A DNA stretch of 64,000 nucleotides from Qipengyuania psychrotolerans (lineage in GTDB: Bacteria > Pseudomonadota > Alphaproteobacteria > Sphingomonadales > Sphingomonadaceae). Positions 9,132 through 17,868 of this stretch are shown here, in pieces (the stretch's first letter is position 1; each line of letters begins with the position of its first letter). A program made the translations under genes and the position numbers. Location of the stretch: positions 1,302,001 through 1,366,000 of the forward strand of contig NZ_CP081297.1 in assembly GCF_019711355.1 (NCBI RefSeq), in the 5' to 3' direction. The notes below the pieces were generated by a model. The model was not told the DNA's origin, did no database searches, and saw only the letters and a program-made list of their open reading frames with translations.

Positions 9132-9659
9132 ATGACCGAGGAAAAGCAACACGCACTCTACCGCGAGGCAGGTGAACAGCTTGCCCCTGCTATCGCTCGC
9201 CTTGCGCGGGCAATGGAGCGAGATGCCGACAAGGCGCGAGACCTTGAACAGGACATCCATTGCGAGATCTTTCGAAGCCTCACGCGGTTCCAAGGGCAAT
9301 GTGCACTCAAGACCTGGGTTTACCGGGTCGCCCACAACGTAGCGGCAGAACATCGGCTACGCGAAAGTCGCGGCAAGAAGATGGTCACGTTGGATCACGT
9401 AGGCGACTTGCCAGCAGCTAGCGATACAGAACTGGAAACAAGCGAGGGCCTCGCACTCCTTCGGGCTCAGGCCCTGATCCGGGAACTACCCACTCTGGAT
9501 GCACAGATAATGCTGCTTTGGCTGGAGGGTGAGAGCGCGAAGGAGATTTCCGACGTGACCGGACTGGCATCAGGCACAGTCGCAACGCGCATTCACCGCC
9601 TGAAAGCCTCTCTCGCCGATCATTTCGTCGACACACACAATCAGGAGCAAACATCATGA
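9132..9659 (+). CDS. ECF-type RNA polymerase sigma factor
   Basis: The 175-residue protein has sigma-70 region 2 at about residues 14-80 (including LKTWVYRVAHNVAAEH, the -10 recognition part) and region 4 at about 112-160 (helix-turn-helix with EGESAKEISDVTGLASGTV). No region 1.1 or 3 is present, as in ECF sigma factors. The gene overlaps the next membrane-protein gene by four bases (ATGA), the usual layout for a sigma factor with a membrane regulator. It is divergent from the hydrolase-OsmC gene across 71 bp. It is not accompanied by nepR or phyR, so it is probably not EcfG itself. Confidence 0.86.
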   Translation: MTEEKQHALYREAGEQLAPAIARLARAMERDADKARDLEQDIHCEIFRSLTRFQGQCALKTWVYRVAHNVAAEHRLRESRGKKMVTLDHVGDLPAASDTELETSEGLALLRAQALIRELPTLDAQIMLLWLEGESAKEISDVTGLASGTVATRIHRLKASLADHFVDTHNQEQTS

Positions 9660-10228
9660 ACGATGATCCCTTCAACTTTTGGAAGAGCCAAGAAACCGAA
9701 GCGAATTTCAGTTCGCCCGGCGCCTGCCAAAACCGCGCGAGCCAATTCGAAAAAGTAATCAAGCGCAGGAACCGGATGGAATTTGCAGCTGGAGCTTTAG
9801 TGATATTCGCCTTCACTGCCGTTGGCGCGTTTTTCGGGAGCGTGGGCGAATGGGCAATCGTTATTCCAATTGCCATGATAATTGCCGCTGCAATTTTCGT
9901 AATCGCAAGATTGCATTTCGACGGGAGCGTAGAACGACGCAGCATTGATCAAAGCTGCAGGGACTATCTGCGTGAGCAACTCGTTCGCCAGCGTGACCTG
10001 CTGCGAGGTGTCCCTAAATGGTACCTTGCCCCCTTCGTTCCGGGATTGGTGGGGTTCTATGTCGCCACAGCGGCCAGGGTGGCCGAGCTGAAAGGTTGGA
10101 CGGCTGCGGTTGAGGACTCGTGGTTCGTGGTTGTCGCTTGGATTTCGGTATTCGGGTTTGCCGCGTGGTACAATTTGCGCGCGGCGAGAAAGCTCGATCG
10201 CCAGATTACTGCCCTCGACATGGTCTGA
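9656..10228 (+). CDS. Membrane protein coupled to the ECF sigma factor
   Basis: I do not recognise the family of this 190-residue protein. It has a charged N-terminal cytoplasmic segment of about 40 residues and then four predicted membrane segments: two around residues 42-85, one around 122-142 and one around 152-172. A charged loop of about 35 residues separates the pairs. The four-base overlap with the sigma factor gene suggests that it is an anti-sigma factor or sensor for that sigma factor. However, the HxxxCxxC zinc anti-sigma motif is absent, so this is positional inference only. Confidence 0.7.
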   Translation: MNDDPFNFWKSQETEANFSSPGACQNRASQFEKVIKRRNRMEFAAGALVIFAFTAVGAFFGSVGEWAIVIPIAMIIAAAIFVIARLHFDGSVERRSIDQSCRDYLREQLVRQRDLLRGVPKWYLAPFVPGLVGFYVATAARVAELKGWTAAVEDSWFVVVAWISVFGFAAWYNLRAARKLDRQITALDMV

Positions 10229-10305
10229 GGAACGGGTTGCCGGACAACTCTTGCGTGGTCCGGCGCTTGTCCCTAACGCAAACGTAAAGTTGCAAGGGAA
10301 AACCC

Positions 10306-11172
10306 ATGTCCGAAAAGTCCGAAGACCTCTCCCGTTTCGAGGGTACCAAATCCTACATCGCCACAGAAGATCTCAAGGTCGCTGTGAACGCCGCGGTTAC
10401 GCTGCGCCGCCCCTTGCTGGTGAAAGGTGAACCTGGCACCGGCAAGACGGTCCTTGCCCATGAAATCTCAAAGGCGATGAATGCGCCGCTGATCGAATGG
10501 AACGTGAAGTCGACCACCAAGGCTCAGCAGGGGCTTTACGAATACGATGCGGTTGCGCGCCTTCGTGACGGCCAGCTTGGCGATGAGCGCGTCCATGACA
10601 TTGCGAACTACATCAAGAAAGGGAAGCTGTGGGAAGCCTTTACCAGCCCCGAGCTTCCCGTCCTGCTGATCGACGAGATCGACAAGGCCGATATCGAGTT
10701 CCCCAACGATCTCTTGCAGGAACTCGATCGCATGAGCTTCGATGTCTACGAGACGCGCGAAAGGATCGCTGCGAAAGACCGCCCGATTGTCGTGATTACA
10801 TCGAACAATGAAAAGGAATTGCCCGACGCTTTCCTGCGCCGGTGCTTCTTCCATTATATCAAGTTTCCCGATCACGACACGATGCGGGACATCATCGAGG
10901 TCCATTTCCCCGGCATCCAGAAAACCCTCGTCAGCAAGGCGATGGAGGTTTTTTACGAGCTGCGCGATGTGCCGGGTCTGAAGAAAAAACCCAGCACCAG
11001 TGAATTGCTCGATTGGCTCAAGCTTCTGCTCAACGAGGAAATGCCGCTCGAAGTGCTGCAGGACAGCAATCCCAACAGCGCGATCCCGCCGCTCCACGGT
11101 GCTTTGCTCAAGAACGAGCAGGACGTGATGATGTTTGAACGTCTCGCGTTCATGGCGCGCCGGCAGACCTGA
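10306..11172 (+). CDS. MoxR-type AAA+ ATPase
   Basis: The 288-residue ATPase has Walker A GEPGTGKT (residues 41-48), Walker B LLIDEIDKAD (about 119-129) and sensor/arginine-finger segments (ITSNNEKELPDAFLRRC). MoxR ATPases act with von Willebrand factor A proteins as chaperones that mature or insert metal cofactors into enzyme complexes. The likely partner is the CoxE-like VWA protein at 12772. In relatives the two are commonly adjacent; here a minus-strand chemoreceptor gene sits between them. A strong bidirectional terminator follows the stop. Confidence 0.88.
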   Translation: MSEKSEDLSRFEGTKSYIATEDLKVAVNAAVTLRRPLLVKGEPGTGKTVLAHEISKAMNAPLIEWNVKSTTKAQQGLYEYDAVARLRDGQLGDERVHDIANYIKKGKLWEAFTSPELPVLLIDEIDKADIEFPNDLLQELDRMSFDVYETRERIAAKDRPIVVITSNNEKELPDAFLRRCFFHYIKFPDHDTMRDIIEVHFPGIQKTLVSKAMEVFYELRDVPGLKKKPSTSELLDWLKLLLNEEMPLEVLQDSNPNSAIPPLHGALLKNEQDVMMFERLAFMARRQT

Positions 11173-11193
11173 CCGGACTGAACAGCTAATGCG

Positions 11194-11230
11194 AAAAGGG
11201 CGCGCTCCGGTCTCGGAACGCGCCCTTTTT
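11194..11230. terminator. Bidirectional intrinsic terminator
   Basis: A perfect 11-bp stem (11194-11204 with 11219-11229) encloses a 14-base loop. The A-run on the left and T-run on the right make it functional on both strands. It separates the convergent MoxR and chemoreceptor genes. Confidence 0.9.
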
Positions 11231-11247
11231 CTTACCTGAGGTTTCCC

Positions 11248-12648
11248 TCAGTCAAAGGTGTATGCCAGCTCGGAATCGCCCCAGCGGCGGCCATTGATGA
11301 TCAGCGGCACATAAACATTGCGCACAACGATGTAGTTCTTGCCGTCACCTTCCTGGCGGTAGACAGCCATCATGTAGGGATCGTTGCTTTTCTTCGCGGC
11401 GACATCAACGCCTTCCATCATGATACGGCCATTGCGGCAGTATTTGGTGTCATGCGTAATGTCGCCTGTCGGGGTGCGCGACCGGTCGCTGACATGTGTC
11501 GGAAGAAAGCCGTTCATGTCTGCGGGAGAAGCCATCTTGATGACGCCTCCTTCGGCCACCACAGCATCGATCACAGGACGCCAGTTGCGATCAGCCCAGT
11601 CGCTAAGCTTGGTGCGGTATAGCTTGGGGTTCGAACCAGGCACTTCGCGGTAATCCTGATCGAACAGCTCTTCCATCGACAGCTCACCCTTTGCGATCGC
11701 CTCTTCGGCGAGACGCGCGAGGGTCTTTGCGTGCTCCAGCGAACGATCGACCATCTGGCTATCTTGGGGTGACAACCCGGCCTTCACGAGCTTGTCGAAC
11801 ATATCGCTGGCAGTCAGTTCCAGATCTTCCATCCGGTCATGCGCTGTCGCCAGCTTGTTCTCGTTTTCGCTGACAGCTCCGTCGAAATCGCCGAGCACGT
11901 CTTGAACGCGGTGCACGTGTTCTGAAATCGTTGCCGTGTTGCGGGCAATCTGGTCCTGCTGCTGATCGACCTCGCCGATCAATTCGGTCACGCCGTGCAA
12001 GGTATGCTCGATCGCTGAGACCGAGCTTTTCGCTTCTGCACTTGCCGTAGCGCCAGAATGAATTTTCGCGATCACCTGCTCAGCTTCTGCGCCGAGAGTG
12101 TCGATTGTCCGGCCGATTTCCTCGGTCGCGCGGCGGGTGTCGCTGGCAAGCGATTTGACCTCGTTGGCAACGACAGCGAAAGTGCGGCCCTGTTCTCCGG
12201 CGCGCATGGCCTCGATCGTCGCGTTCAGCGCGAGGATGTTGGTGGTTTCTGCAATCTGGTCGATTTCCTGCGAACTGCGGCGGACCTGATCCATTGCAGC
12301 AGCAAATCCGGTGACATGTTCGGTAAGAGTTTCCACCAGGCCGAGAAGGTTACCAATCTGGCCGAGCGAGTTGCCGATAAGTTCGGAGCCCTGCGCAAGC
12401 CGATCAATGGCGCGCTGGGAAAGAAGCCGGGCTTCGTCGCTGGCTTCAAGGACCTTGCGCTGATCATCGTCGAGCGCCGATACGGTGCCCTGCAGTTCGA
12501 TATACTCGGACCGCAAATGACCGAATGAATCGATAACGCCTTGCACGATGCCAGCTACATCCGTGCAGCCGACTGTTACCTTGCCGCAGCTTTCCGGGAT
12601 CTGTGCCAGATTAGCCGCCCCGTTTGTATCAATCGCGCTGACTTCCAT
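11248..12648 (-). CDS. Soluble methyl-accepting chemotaxis protein with C-terminal sensor
   Basis: The 466-residue protein has no membrane segment or signal peptide. The chemoreceptor signalling hairpin lies near the middle-left: the tip [35 protein letters not shown] occupies about residues 134-168 (key residues E134, N137, E146, R149, E152, G154). Coiled-coil arms run either side, from about 60 to 320. The C-terminal 140 residues (about 325-466) resemble a Cache/PAS-like ligand pocket, so the order signalling-then-sensor is the reverse of the classical receptor. It should signal to CheA/CheW from the cytoplasm, or in a non-motile strain to another CheA-like pathway. No other che gene is in the window. 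Confidence 0.85.
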   Translation of the reverse strand: MEVSAIDTNGAANLAQIPESCGKVTVGCTDVAGIVQGVIDSFGHLRSEYIELQGTVSALDDDQRKVLEASDEARLLSQRAIDRLAQGSELIGNSLGQIGNLLGLVETLTEHVTGFAAAMDQVRRSSQEIDQIAETTNILALNATIEAMRAGEQGRTFAVVANEVKSLASDTRRATEEIGRTIDTLGAEAEQVIAKIHSGATASAEAKSSVSAIEHTLHGVTELIGEVDQQQDQIARNTATISEHVHRVQDVLGDFDGAVSENENKLATAHDRMEDLELTASDMFDKLVKAGLSPQDSQMVDRSLEHAKTLARLAEEAIAKGELSMEELFDQDYREVPGSNPKLYRTKLSDWADRNWRPVIDAVVAEGGVIKMASPADMNGFLPTHVSDRSRTPTGDITHDTKYCRNGRIMMEGVDVAAKKSNDPYMMAVYRQEGDGKNYIVVRNVYVPLIINGRRWGDSELAYTFD

Positions 12649-12771
12649 GTCAGTTTAGCCCCTGTTTTTCTTGATCCGGCGCAACATCTAAACGGGAATG
12701 GTTATCGCCGGGTTAAGGAGGTTCACCGATTTCCCCTTCGCGCCGCCAGAAACTCGCGCTAGGGTTGTGGC

Positions 12772-13953
12772 ATGTTTCTCAATTTCGTCGACGAACTTCG
12801 CGCCGCGGGCATTCCAGCTAGCTTCAAGGAACATCTCACCTTGCTCGAGGCGCTCGACAAGGATGTGATCGAACAGACCCCCGAAGCCTTTTATTACCTG
12901 AGCCGGGCGACCTTCGTGAAAGACGAAGGACTGATCGACAAGTTCGACCAGGTTTTCGCGCGGGTCTTCAAGGGTATCCTGAGCGATTATGGACAGAATC
13001 CCGTAGATATCCCCGAGGATTGGCTGAAGGCTGTAGCCGAGAAATTCCTGTCCGAAGAAGAGATGGCGAAGATCAAGTCGCTGGGCGACTGGGACGAGAT
13101 CATGGAAACGCTCAAGAAGCGCCTGGAGGAACAGGAAAAGCGCCATCAGGGCGGCAACAAGTGGATAGGAACCGGCGGCACATCACCCTTCGGCAACTCG
13201 GGTTACAATCCCGAGGGCGTCCGCATCGGCGGCGAGAGCAAGCACAAGCGCGCCATGAAGGTCTGGGACAAGCGCGAGTTCAAGAACCTCGACAACACCA
13301 AGGAACTGGGCACACGCAACATCAAGATGGCGCTGCGCCGCCTGCGCCGTTTCGCGCGTGAAGGTGCCGCTGACGAGCTGGACATTGATGCAACGATCGA
13401 CGGCACCGCCAAGCAGGGCTGGCTCGACATCCATATGCGGCCGGAGCGGCACAACGCGGTAAAGCTGCTGCTTTTCCTGGATGTTGGCGGATCCATGGAT
13501 CCCTTCATCAAGGTCACCGAAGAGCTGTTCAGTGCGGCCACGACCGAGTTCAAGAACCTGGAGTTTTTCTACTTCCATAACTGCCTTTATGAAGGGCTGT
13601 GGAAGGACAATCGTCGCCGCTGGCAGGAACGCACCAAGACCTGGGATGTGCTCCATAAATACGGGCACGACTACAAGATCGTGTTCGTGGGCGATGCAGC
13701 GATGAGCCCCTACGAAATCACCCATCCCGGCGGCAGCGTCGAGCATATGAACGACGAAGCCGGCGCCACGTGGATGCAGCGGGTCACCAATACCTATCCT
13801 GCTACCGTCTGGCTCAACCCCGTCCCGGAAAAGCAGTGGAGCTATTCCCAGTCGACCAAGATCATGAGGCAGCTGGTCACTGACCGGATGTATCCGCTCA
13901 CGCTGGATGGCCTGGATGACGCCATGCGCGAACTGAGCCGCAAGCAAGGCTGA
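12772..13953 (+). CDS. VWA domain protein (CoxE-like)
   Basis: The 393-residue protein has an N-terminal helical region (1-130), a charged linker and a C-terminal von Willebrand factor A domain. The metal-ion-dependent adhesion site reads DVGGSM at D237-S241, so the first Ser of the usual DxSxS is Gly; this variant occurs in CoxE-like proteins. Such proteins act with MoxR ATPases in metalloenzyme maturation, and the MoxR gene at 10306 is the likely partner. The start ATG at 12772 follows a 123-bp region divergent from the chemoreceptor gene. Confidence 0.83.
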   Translation: MFLNFVDELRAAGIPASFKEHLTLLEALDKDVIEQTPEAFYYLSRATFVKDEGLIDKFDQVFARVFKGILSDYGQNPVDIPEDWLKAVAEKFLSEEEMAKIKSLGDWDEIMETLKKRLEEQEKRHQGGNKWIGTGGTSPFGNSGYNPEGVRIGGESKHKRAMKVWDKREFKNLDNTKELGTRNIKMALRRLRRFAREGAADELDIDATIDGTAKQGWLDIHMRPERHNAVKLLLFLDVGGSMDPFIKVTEELFSAATTEFKNLEFFYFHNCLYEGLWKDNRRRWQERTKTWDVLHKYGHDYKIVFVGDAAMSPYEITHPGGSVEHMNDEAGATWMQRVTNTYPATVWLNPVPEKQWSYSQSTKIMRQLVTDRMYPLTLDGLDDAMRELSRKQG

Positions 13954-14005
13954 CGATTTGCTCAAATTGGGCCGGCGCGTTATCGTTACCGCCCGAGGAG
14001 AGCTT

Positions 14006-14353
14006 ATGCGATCTTACATTCTCGCTAGTTTGCCCGTCGCCGCCATCTTGCTGAGCGGTCAGTCGCAGCCGGTCCCTGTAATGCCATCCGCAGAGCCGGA
14101 CTCACAAATCGTGCAATTCGCTGAAGGCGAGTCTGCACATTGCGCCGAAGTAATTCAGCAAATGCGCGACGCCAATTCACTGACCACGCTGCAACGCGGT
14201 CCTGCCACACCAGAAGATGGCTATCTGATTGCGGCAGTCGACAAGCGCGTTGATGGCTGCTCGGTCATGCAGATGCACGGCGATGTGTCGGACTTGCGCC
14301 CGCTGCCAGAACCGGCGGAGGAGACCCTGCTCCGGCCCGCCGAGGCAGAATAA
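14006..14353 (+). CDS. Small exported protein of unknown function
   Basis: The family is not recognised. The 115-residue protein starts with a signal peptide (MRSYILASLPVAAILLSG, cleavage probably after residue 18-22) and continues as an acidic, Pro-rich domain with two cysteines (near 49 and 89) that could form a disulfide in the periplasm. The ATG at 14006 is preceded by GAGGAG with good spacing, which decides it over an in-frame upstream ATG at 13958. It lies 52 bp after the VWA gene and two bases before the stop of the convergent NamZ-like gene. Confidence 0.7.
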   Translation: MRSYILASLPVAAILLSGQSQPVPVMPSAEPDSQIVQFAEGESAHCAEVIQQMRDANSLTTLQRGPATPEDGYLIAAVDKRVDGCSVMQMHGDVSDLRPLPEPAEETLLRPAEAE

Positions 14354-14355
14354 GG

Positions 14356-15558
14356 TCAGCTATAGATAAGGTGCGGCGCGATGATTTCGCGCCATGCGCT
14401 TTCATCCGCTCCCGCCAAATCGTCCAGATCGCCCGGCTGTGCTTCGCGGTCGTCCACCCATTCGCGCAATGACGGTCCGCCATTGATCACGTCGATCGCG
14501 AGCCGGTCCAACTCGTATTCGTAGGGGAAATCGCGCCAGAGTTCGTAGTCCGGATAAAGGTTGCGGATCGCTTTGAATGCAAGGGCCTGCAGCCGCCAAG
14601 GCTTGAATTCGTGATGATCGTAAAACGTATCTTCTGCGTGGATCATCAATCCGTTACAAAGCATTCCTGAGTGCTTGTGAAAGGTGGGTTCGAACCAGAC
14701 CTCGCGTAAATGACACCCCCGCAGCCAGCTTGGTGCCAGCTTTTGCATTTCGGCCTGAACCGCGAGAGCTTCGACGTCAGGTGCACCGAACAGAACCTCC
14801 AGCGGCCGGGTAGTGCCCCTTCCCTCGCTCAGCGTAGTGCCTTCGAGCATTACGGTCCCGGCATAAGCACGCGCCATATTCACGTTCGCGGCATTGGGGC
14901 TGGGATTGATCCAGACGCGGTCTTCGGGCCAACCAAATCCCGGCGCTTTACCCGGCTTCCAGCCCTCCATCTCGATGACGCGATAGGCAACGTCGAGCTT
15001 ATAGTGGTCGATGAACCAGTGGCCCATTTCACCCATGGTCATCCCATGACGCATCGGCATCGGCCCTGCGCCCACAAAGCTCTCCTGACCGGGAACGAGC
15101 AAAGTGCCCTCGACCGGGCCGCCTGCGGGATTTGGCCGATCGAGCACCCAGACTTCCTTGCCGGCTTTCGCAGCTTCTTCGAGCAGGTACAGCAGCGTGG
15201 TGACGAAGGTATAGATACGGCAGCCAAGATCCTGGAGATCGAACAGGAACACGTCAGCAGTGCTCATCATCTGACCCGTGGGACGGCGCACCTCGCCATA
15301 GAGACTGAAGATCGGGATGCCGAGGCGCGGATCGGTTTCGTCCGCGGTCTCGACCATATTGTCTTGCTTGTCGCCCTTGAGCCCATGCTGGGGTCCGAAA
15401 GCAGACGTGACGTTGATGCCCTTTGCAATCAGCGCATCGAGCGAGTGGGTCAATTGCGCGCTCACCGATGCCGGGTGGGCGACAAGGGATACGCGTTTGC
15501 CTTCAAGGGGAACGCGAAGCTCGGACTCCGTAAGGAGGCGATCAATACCGAATTTCAT
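14356..15558 (-). CDS. DUF1343 protein, NamZ-like exo-beta-N-acetylmuramidase
   Basis: The 400-residue protein belongs to the DUF1343 family, whose characterised member NamZ removes N-acetylmuramic acid from the non-reducing end of peptidoglycan fragments. Conserved segments include FGIDRLL at the start, LVAHPASV, GPQHGLKGDKQDNM, the Asp-rich LFDLQDLGCRIYTF and the WINPSPNAANVNMA region. No signal peptide is visible from the ATG at 15558, so a cytoplasmic role in muropeptide recycling is as likely as an exported one. That ATG overlaps the DOMON-like stop (ATGA), supporting the start and cotranslation. Confidence 0.85.
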   Translation of the reverse strand: MKFGIDRLLTESELRVPLEGKRVSLVAHPASVSAQLTHSLDALIAKGINVTSAFGPQHGLKGDKQDNMVETADETDPRLGIPIFSLYGEVRRPTGQMMSTADVFLFDLQDLGCRIYTFVTTLLYLLEEAAKAGKEVWVLDRPNPAGGPVEGTLLVPGQESFVGAGPMPMRHGMTMGEMGHWFIDHYKLDVAYRVIEMEGWKPGKAPGFGWPEDRVWINPSPNAANVNMARAYAGTVMLEGTTLSEGRGTTRPLEVLFGAPDVEALAVQAEMQKLAPSWLRGCHLREVWFEPTFHKHSGMLCNGLMIHAEDTFYDHHEFKPWRLQALAFKAIRNLYPDYELWRDFPYEYELDRLAIDVINGGPSLREWVDDREAQPGDLDDLAGADESAWREIIAPHLIYS

Positions 15559-16097
15559 GTGGCGGTGGGTGCCGCAAGCTCTGCCGCGAAGCAAGCCGGA
15601 TCATGGAAATCCGGCTGATCTTTTACATGTTTCAGCGCCCAGAAACTCTTGATACCGCTTTCTTCTTCCAGAACGCATGTGAGATTCATGGCGCAATTGG
15701 CTTTGGGTATGACGGAGGCTGGCACTGCTGCATCGAAAATTGCAAAACTGCCGCCTTGCCGCATTGTGCAGTTAGGTTCGCGGCTTGCAGGGCGCTCTGT
15801 CATTCCATCGCGGTAATCGGAAAAATCATAAGCATTCCAGCGCTCTGAAGGCGACAGGTTCAATTCACTGTAAGCGTCACCGCCGCTTGGCATGAGGAAC
15901 AGCTCGAAACAGGTTGTTCGCCACAATTCATCTGCCCTGCCCCGACCCGCGAAAGGAGGCACAACCAGCTTCCCGCTCCCTTCGATCCGCCACCTCAGGC
16001 GAAGCCAGTCAGCGTCGTATCCGATGATGCGGGATTGCACCTTTGTCACTTCCAGGGGTGGATAGGCCGTATGTGCGATCAGTTCATGCGTTTGCAT
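15555..16097 (-). CDS. DOMON-like domain protein
   Basis: The 180-residue beta-rich protein resembles the DOMON-like / family-9 carbohydrate-binding fold. The conserved [11 protein letters not shown] strand, the [16 protein letters not shown] segment and the closing [16 protein letters not shown] are visible. Homologues are common next to DUF1343 genes in sphingomonads. Their ligand is not known to me; sugar or heme binding is suggested by the fold. It is first in a two-gene operon with the NamZ-like gene and is divergent from tyrS with a 32-bp gap. Confidence 0.78.
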   Translation of the reverse strand: MQTHELIAHTAYPPLEVTKVQSRIIGYDADWLRLRWRIEGSGKLVVPPFAGRGRADELWRTTCFELFLMPSGGDAYSELNLSPSERWNAYDFSDYRDGMTERPASREPNCTMRQGGSFAIFDAAVPASVIPKANCAMNLTCVLEEESGIKSFWALKHVKDQPDFHDPACFAAELAAPTAT

Positions 16098-16129
16098 GGG
16101 GCAATGTTCCTGCTAGCGCGCTGCCTGAT

Positions 16130-17359
16130 ATGAGCAGCTACAAATCCGACCTTCTGCGCGTTCTCGACGAACGCGGTTACATCCACCAGGTTACCGATGC
16201 CGAGGGGCTAGATGCCCTTGCGGCTAGCGACGTGGTGCCCGGCTATATCGGTTTCGACGCGACAGCGCCAAGCCTTCATGTCGGCAGCCTCGTGCAGATC
16301 ATGATGCTTCGGCGCCTGCAACAGGCGGGCCACAAGCCGATTGTCGTGATGGGCGGAGGAACCACGAAGGTGGGCGATCCTTCCGGCAAGGACGAGAGCC
16401 GCAAAATGCTCACCAACGAGGACATCGACGCCAATATCGCCGGTATCCGCAAGATATTCGAGCGCCTTCTGACATTCGGAGATGGCGCGACCGATGCCAT
16501 CATGGTCAATAACGACGAATGGCTCAGCCAGCTCGGCTACATTCAACTGCTGCGCGATGTCGGACCGCATTTCACGATTAACCGGATGCTGACATTCGAT
16601 TCGGTGAAGCTGCGTCTCGAACGCGAACAGCCGATGACGTTCCTCGAATTTAACTACATGATCCTCCAGGCATATGATTTCCGCGAGCTGGCCCAGCGCT
16701 ATGGCTGCCGCCTGCAGATGGGCGGAAGCGATCAGTGGGGCAACATCGTCAACGGCATGGAACTTGGCCGCCGTATGGACGGAAGCGAACTATTCGGACT
16801 GACAACGCCGCTACTGACCACGGCCGATGGCGCCAAGATGGGGAAAACGGCAGCAGGCGCGGTGTGGCTCAATGAGGAGCAGCTGCCCAATTACGATTTC
16901 TGGCAATATTGGCGCAACGTGGATGACCGCGACGTTGGCAAGTTCCTGCGCCTGTTCACCGACTTGCCGCTGACGGAAATCGCGCGGCTGGAAAGCCTGG
17001 ACGGAGCGCAGATAAATGATGCGAAAACCGTGTTGGCCAATGAAGTGACCAAACTCGTGCGGGGTGAAGATGCTGCGGCGCTTGCAGAAAAGACAGCTGC
17101 CGAAACTTTTGCAGGCGGCGGGGCCGGATCGGATCTTCCCACATTGTCGGTCGGTGCTGAAGGAATGCGCATCGGTGCTGCTCTGACAGCACTGGGTTTC
17201 ACCGCGTCCAACGGAGAGGCCAAGCGCAAGCTGGCTGAAGGCGCTGTGAAACTGGATGGCGAGCCCGTCACCGATGCCGGCTATCTTGTCGAGGTTGCCG
17301 AGGGTGCGGAAGTGAAGCTTTCCCTCGGGAAAAAGAAACACGCCATTCTGCGCCGCTAG
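16130..17359 (+). CDS. tyrS: Tyrosyl-tRNA synthetase
   Basis: The 409-residue class I synthetase charges tRNA-Tyr. The HIGH-type motif is HVGS (residues 50-53) and the KMSKS-type loop is KMGKT (236-240). The tRNA/tyrosine pocket [10 protein letters not shown] (196-205) is intact. An S4-like RNA-binding domain forms the C-terminus (about 345-409). I chose the ATG at 16130, which begins MSSYKSDLL, because a longer reading would overlap the divergent DOMON-like gene and lacks conservation. Confidence 0.96.
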   Translation: MSSYKSDLLRVLDERGYIHQVTDAEGLDALAASDVVPGYIGFDATAPSLHVGSLVQIMMLRRLQQAGHKPIVVMGGGTTKVGDPSGKDESRKMLTNEDIDANIAGIRKIFERLLTFGDGATDAIMVNNDEWLSQLGYIQLLRDVGPHFTINRMLTFDSVKLRLEREQPMTFLEFNYMILQAYDFRELAQRYGCRLQMGGSDQWGNIVNGMELGRRMDGSELFGLTTPLLTTADGAKMGKTAAGAVWLNEEQLPNYDFWQYWRNVDDRDVGKFLRLFTDLPLTEIARLESLDGAQINDAKTVLANEVTKLVRGEDAAALAEKTAAETFAGGGAGSDLPTLSVGAEGMRIGAALTALGFTASNGEAKRKLAEGAVKLDGEPVTDAGYLVEVAEGAEVKLSLGKKKHAILRR

Positions 17360-17455
17360 CCGTGACAAGTTTTTGCACTTCTAGTTAACCGGATATTTTC
17401 CTTTTGCGTCCATCTTTCTCCGGTAGAGATTGTCACAGATAAGGGAACGTATCGC

Positions 17456-17794
17456 ATGAGTGCCGGAGCACAACTCAGCGTCACCGACCAGCGCCGCATG
17501 GCGCGCCACCCGGTCGACCACCCAGTCATTGCCGAACATCACGGCACTGGCGACATGCGCATGCATATCGCCAATATTTCGGCCAACGGATTCATGATCG
17601 ACGATGCGCAAAATGTTGCGCGCGGAGACCGGGTCGTTGTCCGCCTGCCGGTTATCGGCCGGATCGAGGCATATTGCATCTGGAGCCGCGACAATCGTGC
17701 GGGCTTCCAGTTCGAACGGATCATCCGCGTCGATGACTTCCTTTCGCTGATCGACGAGCTCCAGCCGAATCCGCGCCTGCGCAAACTGCGCTGA
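17456..17794 (+). CDS. PilZ domain protein
   Basis: This 112-residue single-domain protein has the PilZ c-di-GMP-binding pattern: an arginine-rich N-terminal stretch (RRMARHP, residues 13-19) and the D/NxSxxG box NISANG (about 40-45), followed by the barrel strands to FQFERI. PilZ proteins bind c-di-GMP and modulate motility, polysaccharide synthesis or cell cycle. The first motif departs from the strict RxxxR, so ligand binding is likely but not certain. The gene stands alone between tyrS and the MFS gene. Confidence 0.82.
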   Translation: MSAGAQLSVTDQRRMARHPVDHPVIAEHHGTGDMRMHIANISANGFMIDDAQNVARGDRVVVRLPVIGRIEAYCIWSRDNRAGFQFERIIRVDDFLSLIDELQPNPRLRKLR

Positions 17795-17822
17795 TACGCA
17801 ACATTCAGTTCTGAACATTCAA

Positions 17823-17856
17823 GCAGGCGTCTCTTCACATTCGAAGGGGCGCCTGC
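17823..17856 (+). other. Hairpin between PilZ and MFS genes
   Basis: A perfect 7-bp outer stem (17823-17829 with 17850-17856) and a shorter inner stem form a stable hairpin 29 bases after the PilZ stop and just ahead of the GTG start at 17869. There is no T-run, so it is a weak terminator candidate or a leader structure affecting MFS translation. Confidence 0.4.
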
Positions 17857-17868
17857 CATGCGTTCGGG

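Noticed and set aside
14710..15618. A 302-codon plus-strand ORF opposite the NamZ-like gene.
   Set aside because: Antisense shadow; the minus-strand frame is a conserved DUF1343 protein with an ATGA-coupled upstream gene.
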